DNA from: Actinomyces sp. ZJ308
Lineage (GTDB): Bacteria > Actinomycetota > Actinomycetes > Actinomycetales > Actinomycetaceae
Assembly: GCF_011752065.1 (NCBI RefSeq)
Contig: NZ_JAAIJY010000010.1
Coordinates: forward strand, 1 to 64,000
Length of the DNA: 64,000 bases
Reading direction: 5' to 3'
Shown here: positions 27,247-36,459 of the stretch, one piece after another
Layout of the letters: each line of letters begins with the position of its first letter
Numbering within the stretch: position 1 is the stretch's first letter
Position numbers and translations under genes: made by a program
The notes under the pieces: generated by a model
Seen by the model: the letters and a program-made list of their open reading frames with translations, nothing else
Told to the model about the DNA's origin: nothing
The model's database searches: none

Positions 27247-28293
27247 TCAGGACGGTCTGGTCGACGCCGCGGCCGTGGGAGCCGGGGTCTGGGAGTCGTC
27301 CCGGTCCACCTTGATGAGCGCGGTCTCGGCTCCCAGGATCGCCGCCTTCTCGCTGCTTCCCTCCTTGGGGATGGAGAAGGCGACCATGGAGTCGTAGGTG
27401 GCCGTGACCGTGCCGACGATCTTCTGGTTGCCCCCCATGAGAGCGGCGACGTCACCCTGCAGGGTGAGATCGGAGCCGTCGACCGTGCGCTTGTAGACAA
27501 CCGTGTAGGTCAGGGTCGTGAAGACCAGTGCCCCACCGTCTCCCTCCTCCATCTGGAGCCCCTGGAAGCCGTCCTGACCGGCGGCCACCGTCAGGGTGAC
27601 CTCGCCCAGGGAGCTGAGGTTGGTGGCACGGGTGGCCTGGATCTTCTGGCGCAGCAGGTCATCGGGGAAGGCCTTGCCGTTCTCGCCCTCGGGATTGTTG
27701 AGCGCATCGACATAGGCGTCGAGGACCGCCTGGGGGGTGGCGACCAGCCCCGTGGAGTCAGCCGTCACCTGCTTGGCGCGCTGAGCCGACTGCTTGGTCA
27801 GAACCGGGATGTTCTTCTGCTCCGAGAACCCCTGCACCCAGGCCCACACCTTGAACTGGTCGCGCGCCGAGTTCTGCTCCAGGGACAGGATCGAGGGGCT
27901 GGCACCCTCCGACGCCGCTGCGGCGTTGCGGGGGAAGCCGACGGTCTGGCCCACTCCCCCACCCTGGATCGTGGTGGTCACGGGGTGGATGAACTCGTTG
28001 TTCCCGCTGGCGGAGGCCGTGGCGTACTCGGCCGCACGGATCCGGGCCGCCGGGCCGGACATGACCTCCTTGAGCTTGTCAGCGTTCCTCTCCTGGTCCG
28101 CCGTCGCCAGACCGGTCTGGACGCGCTGGAGGATCTCGGAGAGCTGCTTGTCATTGAGGACGGGCTCGGCGATCGGAGTGCCGGAGGCCTGGGTCTCGGC
28201 GGTCTTCGGCTGCGACCTCGAGCAGGCGGCCAGGCTCAGGGCGAGGGCGGAGGCGCCGCCTGCGCTCAGGAAGGCTCGACGGGTGGACTTCAT
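27247..28293 (-). CDS. secreted lipoprotein of unknown function
   Basis: 348 residues with a lipoprotein signal: MKSTRRAFLSAGG, a short hydrophobic stretch, then lipobox LAAC at about residues 21-24. The twin arginine RRAFL suggests Tat export. The mature part is about 320 residues, soluble, with no metal or catalytic motif I can see; a segment VTLTVAAGQDGFQGLQMEEG is followed by strands such as VFTTLTYTVVYKRTVDGSD. Start ATG 28293 follows CAGGAGC and overlaps the upstream stop as ATGA; the longer frame only reads into that neighbour. It presumably works at the outer face of the membrane with the protein encoded just upstream. Confidence 0.8.
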   Translation of the reverse strand: MKSTRRAFLSAGGASALALSLAACSRSQPKTAETQASGTPIAEPVLNDKQLSEILQRVQTGLATADQERNADKLKEVMSGPAARIRAAEYATASASGNNEFIHPVTTTIQGGGVGQTVGFPRNAAAASEGASPSILSLEQNSARDQFKVWAWVQGFSEQKNIPVLTKQSAQRAKQVTADSTGLVATPQAVLDAYVDALNNPEGENGKAFPDDLLRQKIQATRATNLSSLGEVTLTVAAGQDGFQGLQMEEGDGGALVFTTLTYTVVYKRTVDGSDLTLQGDVAALMGGNQKIVGTVTATYDSMVAFSIPKEGSSEKAAILGAETALIKVDRDDSQTPAPTAAASTRPS

Positions 28294-30239
28294 GCGTGCT
28301 CCTGGTTGTGGGGGTCCGCGGTGGGGTCGGGCTCGCCAAGGGGCTCGGCGTCGGCGGCCTGGATGGCGGCGGGGTCGGCAGCGGGAGGCAGCTCGACGCC
28401 GTCGGAGTAGCTGGGCCACGAGACGGTCGAGGTCGTGGACGGGTCAGTGAGGCCGGCGGAGGAAGAGTTCTCGCCGGAGCCCTCGGGCTCGGCTGCTTGC
28501 GGGCGAGGTTCCGCGTTCGCCTCCGCCCCGAGCTGCTCAGGGACCTGCCACGGCTGAGACCCGGGCTGCTCGGTGGCCGGCCAGGGCTGAGGCTCGGGCT
28601 GCTCAGGGACCTGCCACGGCTGAGACTCGGGCCGGGGCTGTTCGGTGACCGGCCAGGACTGAGGCTCGGGCTGGGCGAAGCCGGTCGGCATCTGGAGGCT
28701 GGGGTCCTGGGACGGGGCCGACGCCGCCACCTCCTCGATCTCCGCGGTGTCGCCATCGAAGGTCCGCCGCTCATCCGGCTCGGCCGCCGCGTGGCTGCCG
28801 TGGTGCTCCTGGTACTCCTGGGGGGCGAAGCGCGTGTGGTCCTGCGCCTCAGGCTGCCCGGGCGCCGGCTCAGCGCCCGGAGCCACGTGGCTGTGGTGGC
28901 TCACGTGACTGGTGTGCGCAGGAGCCTCACCGCCTCCCGGCGCATCGGAGAGATCGGAGAACCCGGGCGCGGCTGATGTGCCGGCGTCGTCCGAGGCGAT
29001 CGCCAGCGCCTCACCGTCCTGGAGTCCCTCCAGCCCTCGGGAGGCCCGGTACTGCTGGGCGGCGGCCTCGTCGAGACCGGGAACGACCGACGAGCCCCGG
29101 GCGACCCCCGCGGCCGTCTGTTCCTCCTGCCCGAGGTGGCTCTCATCGTAGCCACCACCGGCACCGGCTTCATTGAATCCACCGAATCCACCGGTGAAGC
29201 CACCGCCGTAGCCGCCGGCGGGAGGCGTCTCGGGAGCCTGGGGGACGGAGGGGGCCTCAATGCCGTCGAGGTAGACGCGGCCCGTGCGCGGGTCGGTCCA
29301 GGCCTCGCCGGAGGCCTCGGCGCGCTCCTTGTCCCGCAGCTCTCGGCGGGTCAGCTGCCGGTCGGGATCATCCACCTGGGGAATGCCCTCGGTGGAGACG
29401 GAGTCGGCGTTGGCGATGCGGGCCGCGCGCTCGGCCGAGCGAGTCCGCCGCTCGACGCCGGCGCGACGCAGCTGGAGGTCGATGAAGAACAGGAAGGCTC
29501 CCGCCAGCACGAACAGGCCGCCCAGGACCAGACCGCCGTAGAAGTACCAGGGCGTCTCCACCTGGCGCGACCAGCTGATCGTCAGGTTGGGGGCCTGGGC
29601 CTTGCCGTCGGTCATCGCCATGACGACGATCTGCTCATCGACGTTCTTGCGCGGCAGCAGGGCGCGGTCGGCGGTCTCGGCGGTGTTGAAGGTGACCGAC
29701 GAGCCGCCGCTCTTCTCCCCGAGCCAGAGGTCGGAGCCCGAGGCACTCACTCCACTGGCCTTGCGCTCCGAGCACTGCGACCCGGAGGCCCCGGAGGCCG
29801 ACGGCGTCGCGCCCGCCTGGGCGGAGGCCGAGGACTGCGGGCCAGCCGCGGCGGACGCGGCAGGCGTGGCGGAGGGCGGCGGACAGTACTGGGTCTGGTC
29901 ACTGGAGGTCAGGGTGCCGGCGTCGGCATTGATTCCGGTGACCTCCGTGTAGGCAAGCGCGTTGTCGGCGTCGGGGCTCAACCATGCCTCGACGTCGGCC
30001 GCACGGGCCACGAAGAGGTGAACGTCCTTGCCGTCGGAGGACTTCGCGGTCACGGCGACGTCGGACTCCGCGCCACTGAGGACCCCGGGGGCCGTGACGA
30101 CGTAGGGCTGGGAAGGACCGGAGGCGAGCGTCGCCTCGACCTTGGAGCTGGGTTTCCAGATGGTGGCCGAGCAAACGGCCAGGGCGATGAGGACCAGCCC
30201 GAGGACGGTCACTACCACGCTCAAGATACGTCGACTCAC
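28290..30239 (-). CDS. membrane protein with extracytoplasmic domain and Pro/Gln repeat tail
   Basis: 649 residues from a GTG that follows AGGAG. Order: membrane segment 1 (about 5-26, ILSVVVTVLGLVLIALAVCS), an extracytoplasmic domain of about 200 residues with a variable Ala/Ser-rich loop, membrane segment 2 (about 233-253, FYGGLVLGGLFVLAGAFLFF), then a long cytoplasmic tail. The tail opens with basic helices (RRAGVERRTRSAERAARIAN) and becomes Gly, Gln, Glu and Pro rich, with repeats of the type QPWQVPEQ. It overlaps the downstream lipoprotein gene by four bases. No known family. The shape suggests an envelope scaffold whose tail binds a cytoplasmic partner; this is inference. Confidence 0.75.
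   Translation of the reverse strand: MSRRILSVVVTVLGLVLIALAVCSATIWKPSSKVEATLASGPSQPYVVTAPGVLSGAESDVAVTAKSSDGKDVHLFVARAADVEAWLSPDADNALAYTEVTGINADAGTLTSSDQTQYCPPPSATPAASAAAGPQSSASAQAGATPSASGASGSQCSERKASGVSASGSDLWLGEKSGGSSVTFNTAETADRALLPRKNVDEQIVVMAMTDGKAQAPNLTISWSRQVETPWYFYGGLVLGGLFVLAGAFLFFIDLQLRRAGVERRTRSAERAARIANADSVSTEGIPQVDDPDRQLTRRELRDKERAEASGEAWTDPRTGRVYLDGIEAPSVPQAPETPPAGGYGGGFTGGFGGFNEAGAGGGYDESHLGQEEQTAAGVARGSSVVPGLDEAAAQQYRASRGLEGLQDGEALAIASDDAGTSAAPGFSDLSDAPGGGEAPAHTSHVSHHSHVAPGAEPAPGQPEAQDHTRFAPQEYQEHHGSHAAAEPDERRTFDGDTAEIEEVAASAPSQDPSLQMPTGFAQPEPQSWPVTEQPRPESQPWQVPEQPEPQPWPATEQPGSQPWQVPEQLGAEANAEPRPQAAEPEGSGENSSSAGLTDPSTTSTVSWPSYSDGVELPPAADPAAIQAADAEPLGEPDPTADPHNQEHA
28532..28669. 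repeat. two-copy coding minisatellite
   Basis: A 66-bp unit (28532-28597) is followed by a second copy with a 6-bp insertion (28598-28669). In the minus-strand protein it encodes repeats containing QPWQVPEQPEPQPWPATEQP. The reading frame is kept, so copy number could vary without breaking the gene. Confidence 0.7.
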
Positions 30240-30703
30240 GACGCGGGTCTCCTATGCTCGCGGACACGGTTGGCGACGGCCGGCTACGGAGCCGGACACC
30301 GCTGCGAGCGCTCACCATGCGCCCGCCAGGAACCAGAATCGCATGACGGACCCCGCGACCGCACCGACCTCGGCGCAAAATCACAACGAGGCACGCGCTG
30401 AGCGAAGTGATCTCTCCCGGGAACCAGCCGGCAGAAAACACCTTGAGCGCCCACCAAACAGTGCCTGGTTGTCGGTGGTGAGCCGGAGGAACACTCGGAG
30501 AAACGGCGGCCCACGATCGGATGATGCCCGCCTGGTCGTCGACCGCCTCCTCGGCCGCCCCGCCGATACCGCTCAGAACCGGGCCTCTGCCTGCTAGATT
30601 GTGCGTATCGTCACGCTTTCGTGACCACCGTCCCGATCGCGCCCAATCGTTACGCTTGGGCTGGCGGTGAGCGTCCCCGGCTCACCAGGAGGAGGAACCC
30701 GAC
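30240..30703. other. intergenic, divergent promoters
   Basis: No supportable gene in 464 bp. It holds the upstream region of the minus-strand membrane protein, a small palindrome GTCACG-CTTT-CGTGAC (30610-30625), TAGATT near 30595, and TACGCT at 30651-30656, a possible -10 box for the gene at 30704. Confidence 0.4.
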
Positions 30704-32347
30704 GTGGCTGAGGAATACAGCGAGTTTGCCATCACGATGCGCGGCTACGACCGCGCCCAGGTCGACCGGAAGCTGGAGCAGCTCTCTCGTCAGCTGGCCG
30801 ACGCGCGTCGTGAGGTCGCCAGCCTCGACCAGCGCGCCATGACACTGGCCGGTGAGCTGGCCGACGCCCAGCGCCGGCTGCGGGAGTCCGACAAGCCGAC
30901 CTACGCCGGCCTGGGCTCCCGGATCGAGCAGCTGCTGCGCAGCGCCGAGGAGCAGAGCGCCTCCGTGCTGTCCAAGGCCAACGCCGAGGCCGACGCGCTG
31001 CTGACCCGCACCCGGACCAACGCCAAGAACCTCTCCGAGCGCAGCGCCTCGGAGGCGGCGACCCTGCTCGCCGACGCCCGTCGCGAGGCCAGTGAGCTGC
31101 GCTCCCGCTCCCAGGGAGAGGCCTCCACCGCCCTGGCCAACGCCGAGGCCCGCGCCCAGGAGCTCGTCTCCTCCGCCTCGCGCAAGGCCGCCCAGATCTC
31201 CGCCGACTCCGAGGCGGCCGTCACCGAGATGCGCGCCACCGCCGAGCGCGAGGCCGCGCTGGTCCTGTCCCAGGCGCGCAAGCAGGCCGCCGAGATCGCC
31301 ATCACCTCCGAGCGTGACGCCACTGCCAACCGTGAGGCCGCTGCGGCCGAGGCCGACGAGCTGCACAAGACCTCCACGACGAAGGCCGAGGAGATCCTCT
31401 CGGCCGCCAAGCAGGAGGCCGAGCTGACCGTCGGCAAGGCCAGGCGCGAGGCCGAGGAGATCCTCACCTCGGCGCGCAACGAGTCGGAGACGCTGCGCCG
31501 ATCGGCCACCGATGAGGCCGCCGCCGCCCGCTCGGAGGCCACCGAGCTGCGCCAGCAGGCCACCCTGGAGATCGCCGCGGCGCACGAGCAGGCCGCCCAG
31601 GAGGACTCCGACGCCCACGAGGCCACTCGCGAGCGCATCCGGGAGATGCAGGAGCAGGCCCAGGTCCAGGCCCAGGAGGCCGAGGAGCGTCTTCAGGAGG
31701 CGCTCTCGCGCGCCGAGGAGGTCCGTGCCCGCACCGACGCCGAGGCCCGTAAGCGTCAGGAGGAGGCGGTCGCCCAGGCCGAGGAGACCCTGGCCCAGGC
31801 CCGGATCGAGGCCGAGCAGATCGTCAGCGACGCCCGTGCCGACGCCGACGTCACTGCTCAGGTGGCCGCCCGTCAGCTCCAGGAGCTCGAGCGCCAGCGC
31901 GACTCCGTCTCCGCCTACCTCACCGAGATGCGCGGAGTCCTGGGTGGTGTCCTGCCCCAGGCGCCCACCTTCAGCGACCACGTCGCGGCCCTGCCCCAGG
32001 AGGCTCAGGAGCCGGAGCAGGAGCAGTCCTCCGCAGCTTCGGCGGAGCCGGCGGCCAGCGGCAACAGTGCCAGCAACAGTGCCAGCAGCGCCAACGCCGC
32101 GGGCTCGGGCGGCGCCTCCGCGACGTCAGCCGCCTCGGCGCCGTCGGCGACCTCGGCTCCCGCCCCGACCGGCAACACGGCCGCCGCGGCCTCGAACCGT
32201 GGCCAGCAGACGGGTGCCCAGTCGACCTCCAAGAACGCCCAGAAGGGCGGCGGCCGCATTGAGAACGTCCCGGCTCCCGGCAGGGGCTCGGGCGGCTCCG
32301 GCAACGCCGGCAACCGCCACCCCCGCCAGGGCAAGGGGCGCCGCTGA
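30704..32347 (+). CDS. DivIVA-like long coiled-coil protein
   Basis: 547 residues. The N-terminal DivIVA-type membrane-binding motif is visible (EFAITMRGYDRAQVDRKLEQ at about 5-24), followed by an almost unbroken Ala/Glu/Arg-rich coiled coil from about 25 to 410 and then a disordered Ser/Ala/Asn/Gly tail ending in basic residues. In actinobacteria such proteins (DivIVA/Wag31, Scy, FilP types) organise polar growth or the cell skeleton. The GTG start is preceded by an excellent ribosome binding site (AGGAGGAGG). The next gene starts 9 bp downstream and is probably cotranscribed. Not the main DivIVA, which is shorter and lies beside the division cluster. Confidence 0.8.
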   Translation: MAEEYSEFAITMRGYDRAQVDRKLEQLSRQLADARREVASLDQRAMTLAGELADAQRRLRESDKPTYAGLGSRIEQLLRSAEEQSASVLSKANAEADALLTRTRTNAKNLSERSASEAATLLADARREASELRSRSQGEASTALANAEARAQELVSSASRKAAQISADSEAAVTEMRATAEREAALVLSQARKQAAEIAITSERDATANREAAAAEADELHKTSTTKAEEILSAAKQEAELTVGKARREAEEILTSARNESETLRRSATDEAAAARSEATELRQQATLEIAAAHEQAAQEDSDAHEATRERIREMQEQAQVQAQEAEERLQEALSRAEEVRARTDAEARKRQEEAVAQAEETLAQARIEAEQIVSDARADADVTAQVAARQLQELERQRDSVSAYLTEMRGVLGGVLPQAPTFSDHVAALPQEAQEPEQEQSSAASAEPAASGNSASNSASSANAAGSGGASATSAASAPSATSAPAPTGNTAAAASNRGQQTGAQSTSKNAQKGGGRIENVPAPGRGSGGSGNAGNRHPRQGKGRR

Positions 32348-32356
32348 GGCGCAGTC

Positions 32357-32857
32357 GTGACAGCCGACGACGCCGCCCGGTTCGAGAACGAGTCGTCCAG
32401 CGCCTCAGGCCCTGGGGACTTCGAGGACTCCGACTGGGCGGCGTCGCGTCGTCGGGCGGCCGCTCAGCGGGCCCGCATGCTCCAGGAGCGTCAGGACGCC
32501 GAGCACGCCCGGGCGGCCCGCATCGTCGGCCTCTTCCTCAGAGTCGCCCGCGATGAGGGTCTTGAAGCGGTTCCGCTGCGGGTGCGCGGGTACTCCGGTG
32601 GCAGCGCCCGCACCCCGCTGCGCGGCTGGTACCTGAGAGCCGATGAGACCGTCGGCATCGACACGGAGGGACGCTTCTACATCCTGTCCATGCCGTTGAG
32701 CCTGGGACCGCGCCTGAGCGGGGTCAGGCCCGAGGGCCAGCCGGTACCGATGACCATCGGAGAGGGCGGACGCGACGGCGATGTCGTGCCGCTGCGCTTC
32801 GCCCTGGACCGCCTGCTGCCGGGATGGGAGGAGCACTCCCCCGAGCCGCTCGTGTGA
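32357..32857 (+). CDS. conserved hypothetical protein
   Basis: 166 residues, GTG start 9 bp after the DivIVA-like gene with GAGG before it. An acidic N-terminus leads into a basic helix (SRRRAAAQRARMLQERQDAE) and a folded part with strands GLEAVPLRVRGYSG, GWYLRADETVGIDTEGRFYI and MTIGEGGRDGDVVPLRFALD. No membrane segment, signal or known motif. The operon position suggests a link with the coiled-coil protein. Confidence 0.65.
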   Translation: MTADDAARFENESSSASGPGDFEDSDWAASRRRAAAQRARMLQERQDAEHARAARIVGLFLRVARDEGLEAVPLRVRGYSGGSARTPLRGWYLRADETVGIDTEGRFYILSMPLSLGPRLSGVRPEGQPVPMTIGEGGRDGDVVPLRFALDRLLPGWEEHSPEPLV

Positions 32858-32887
32858 GCGCTCGGCAGGTCACCGCCCCTGGTTCGG

Positions 32888-33178
32888 CTACCAGAGGCGG
32901 CGCTCCCAGCAGGAGGTGTGCCAGTGGCGCCGTTCCTCCAGGCCCCGGTCCGCGCCGAAGAGGGACTCGTTGGTCCAGGCCACCACGTGCGCCGTGCCGA
33001 CGGGGATGACGCGGTGGCAGCCGGGGCAGGTGTAGGGCTTGTCCCCGCCGCGCAGGTAGCGCACGGTGAAGTCGGCCCCTCCGGGCCCGGTCTGGGTGCG
33101 CGGCACGGAGGCGAGGCGGTCCATGCTCAGGGGGATGTGCCCCTGCCCGTAGGGGCGCTTGGATCTGCGGCGTGCCAT
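32888..33178 (-). CDS. small zinc-ribbon-like conserved actinobacterial protein
   Basis: 96 residues, very basic at the start (MARRRSKRPYGQGHIPLSMD), with a CPGCHRVIPVGTAHVV knuckle (CxxCH) and a later HWHTSCW that can supply further metal ligands. This is the small family often labelled ATP/GTP-binding protein in actinobacterial genomes, a label not supported by any P-loop. A zinc-bound nucleic-acid-binding role is plausible inference. Convergent with the preceding gene (30 bp apart). Confidence 0.75.
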   Translation of the reverse strand: MARRRSKRPYGQGHIPLSMDRLASVPRTQTGPGGADFTVRYLRGGDKPYTCPGCHRVIPVGTAHVVAWTNESLFGADRGLEERRHWHTSCWERRLW

Positions 33179-33188
33179 GCCCCGATCT

Positions 33189-33245
33189 CACCACATCTGG
33201 CTCCCTCCCCCAAGCCGGGGGCGGGAGCCAGATCCAGATGTGGTG
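33189..33245 (-). terminator. long hairpin downstream of mdh
   Basis: CACCACATCTGG at 33189-33200 pairs with 33234-33245, and an inner CTCCC/GGGAG stem continues it, leaving a 6-base bulge (ATCTGG) on one arm. It is about 90 bp past the mdh stop. Confidence 0.6.
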
Positions 33246-33337
33246 GTGGGCGGGCCCGCCAGAAGCGCAACGATCGATAAGGGCTTCTCAGCCCTCGGCG
33301 GCCTGGCCGGGTGGCGACCAGGGCGACTGACGACGAC

Positions 33338-34435
<1,098 letters not shown>

Positions 34436-34477
34436 TCACCACTCCTGGGGCCGATGGTGGTGGGGATCCTGCTGGTA

Positions 34478-34495
34478 CTCGGTGATCTCACCGAG
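34478..34495. promoter_or_regulatory. palindrome between mdh and the ABC pair
   Basis: CTCGGTGA-TC-TCACCGAG, perfect 8-bp arms, upstream of both divergent genes and just before the promoter at 34509. Candidate operator; the binding protein is unknown. Confidence 0.45.
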
Positions 34496-34508
34496 ATCCT
34501 GAACGCTC

Positions 34509-34538
34509 CTGACAGCACCCCGTCCTGGTCGATACGCT
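34509..34538 (+). promoter_or_regulatory. promoter for the CydDC-like operon
   Basis: CTGACA (34509-34514), 18 bp, TACGCT (34533-34538), about 40 bp before the start at 34579. Confidence 0.5.
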
Positions 34539-34578
34539 GGAGTCCTCCCCCAGCCCGTTTCTCGCCTCCAGGACCGTG

Positions 34579-36459
34579 ATGAGCTCACGCCGATCCCTCG
34601 TGCCGCTTCCGGCGCCGCTGCGCCGCGGCTCCACGCCCCCACCCGTGGTCTCCTCATCCGCAGGGCGCCGAGCGGGCGTCGTCTCCTTCGGCCTGACGCT
34701 GCTGGGCGCCCTGGGCTCGGGGTGGTGCCTCATCTCCACCGGGCGCGCCCTGGGAGCCCTGCTGCGCTCCTCACCGGTGGCCGGCCTGCTGGCCCAGGCG
34801 CTGGCCGCGGCAGTCCTGAGCGCCGCCTGCCAGCTGCTGGCCCAGCGGGTCGCCCGCTCCAGCGCGCTCAGCGAGGAGGCCCACCTGCGCCGGCTCACGC
34901 TGGCCCATCTGCTGGGCCTGGGCCCGGCGCGCGCCGCCGACGTCCGCAGCGGCGCCACCGCCTCCCTGCTGACCGACGGCGCCGAGCGCGTGGCCCTCTA
35001 CCGGCAGACCTTCCTGGCCCCCACCCTGGCCGCGGCCGCGGCGCCCCTGCTGGTGCTCGTCGAGCTGGCCGCCGCCGTCGACGTCGTCCCCGCCCTGGTC
35101 CTGGGGACGGCCGTCGTCGTGGTGCCGGCCTTCATCGCCTTCGCCCACTCGCGGCTGCGGGCCTCGTCGTCGGACTCGCGCCGGGCGCGCACGCGGCTGG
35201 CCGCCGAGTACCTCGACGCCATCCAGGGGCTGCGGACCCTCACCCTGGCTCGGGCGGCGGAGCGCACCAGCGCCCGCCTGCGCCTGGAGGGGGAGACGAA
35301 CCGGCGCGCCGTCATGGGCCTGCTGGCCGGCAACCAGCTCGTCATCCTGCTCACCGATGGACTCTTCTCGCTCTTCCTCATCACCGTGGCCGCGGGCCTG
35401 GCCCTGGTCCGCCTGTCCATCGGTGCGATCGACGTCGGCGACGCGCTGGCGATCGTGCTCACCTCCTACGTGCTCCTGGAGCCGCTGGACCATGTGGGGG
35501 CCTTCTTCTACGTGGGGATGGGAGGCATGGCCAACCAGCGCGCCATCCGTCGGATCCTGTCCCGGCCCCTGCCCCGCTCCGCGGCGCGCCCCGGGACACG
35601 GGCCGGGGCCTCGAGCACCGCTGAGGCGCGGGCCTCCATCGTGCTCGACGACGTCGAGGCCGCCTGGGGCGAGGAGCCGGTGCTTGAGGGCGTGAACCTC
35701 ACCGTGCGTCGCGGCGAGCACCTGGCGGTCGTGGGCCCCTCGGGCGCGGGTAAGTCCACACTCATGGCGATGCTGGCCGGGAACCTGCTGCCCAGCGCCG
35801 GGTCCCTGCGCGTCGAGGGCGCCGAGCTGACCGCCGCCACCCAGGAGCAGGTGCGGGCGGCCTCCGCACTGGTGGCGCAGACGACGTGGCTGTTCACCGG
35901 CACGATCGCGGACAACCTGCGTCTGGCCCAGCCCTACGCGACGCCCTCGCAGATGTGGCACGCCCTGGAGGTGGCCCGCCTGGACAAGGAGGTGGCCCTC
36001 ATGCCCGAGGGGCTGGAGACGCAGGTCGGCGAGGCGGGGCTGGGGCTCTCGGGAGGTCAGGCCCAGCGCCTGTCCCTGGCGCGCGCGTTCCTGGCCGACC
36101 GCCCCGTGCTGCTGCTGGACGAGCCCACCAGCCAGGTGGACCTGGCCAGTGAGGCGGCCATCGTCGAGTCCATCGAGCAGCTGGCCCGGGGCCGGACCGT
36201 CATCACCATCTCGCACCGTGCGGGGGCGCTGACGACTGCGGACCGGACCGTGAGGGTCGAGGCCCACGGGCTCCACGAGGTGGGCACGGCCGGCCCGGCT
36301 GGAACTGCCCAGGCTCCCTCAGCCGACGGCGCGGCGGCCGGCCCCGAGCTCGCCAAGACCGATGGCACCAAGACCGATGGTGCCAAGGCCGGCTCCCAGC
36401 GGGCCGGCGGCACCACTGCCGGGGCGGCCGCCGGGAACCACGGGCAGGAGCGGTCATGA
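34579..36459 (+). CDS. CydD-like ABC exporter, fused permease and ATPase
   Basis: 626 residues: a membrane domain with about six segments (30-340) and an ATPase domain with Walker A VGPSGAGKSTL, signature LSGGQAQRLSLARA and Walker B LLLDEPTSQVD. The C-terminal tail is Lys/Ala/Gly-rich and disordered. ATG 34579 is used because AGGA sits 5 nt before it; GTG 34576 is too close. It forms a heterodimeric half-transporter pair with the next gene (ATGA overlap). Pairing and sequence resemble CydD/CydC, which export glutathione or cysteine for cytochrome bd assembly; no cydAB genes are in the window, so another substrate is possible. Confidence 0.8.
   Translation: MSSRRSLVPLPAPLRRGSTPPPVVSSSAGRRAGVVSFGLTLLGALGSGWCLISTGRALGALLRSSPVAGLLAQALAAAVLSAACQLLAQRVARSSALSEEAHLRRLTLAHLLGLGPARAADVRSGATASLLTDGAERVALYRQTFLAPTLAAAAAPLLVLVELAAAVDVVPALVLGTAVVVVPAFIAFAHSRLRASSSDSRRARTRLAAEYLDAIQGLRTLTLARAAERTSARLRLEGETNRRAVMGLLAGNQLVILLTDGLFSLFLITVAAGLALVRLSIGAIDVGDALAIVLTSYVLLEPLDHVGAFFYVGMGGMANQRAIRRILSRPLPRSAARPGTRAGASSTAEARASIVLDDVEAAWGEEPVLEGVNLTVRRGEHLAVVGPSGAGKSTLMAMLAGNLLPSAGSLRVEGAELTAATQEQVRAASALVAQTTWLFTGTIADNLRLAQPYATPSQMWHALEVARLDKEVALMPEGLETQVGEAGLGLSGGQAQRLSLARAFLADRPVLLLDEPTSQVDLASEAAIVESIEQLARGRTVITISHRAGALTTADRTVRVEAHGLHEVGTAGPAGTAQAPSADGAAAGPELAKTDGTKTDGAKAGSQRAGGTTAGAAAGNHGQERS

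Noticed and set aside
30142-30597. 151-codon plus-strand ORF
   Set aside because: It overlaps the start of the minus-strand membrane protein, has no ribosome binding site and no recognisable sequence.
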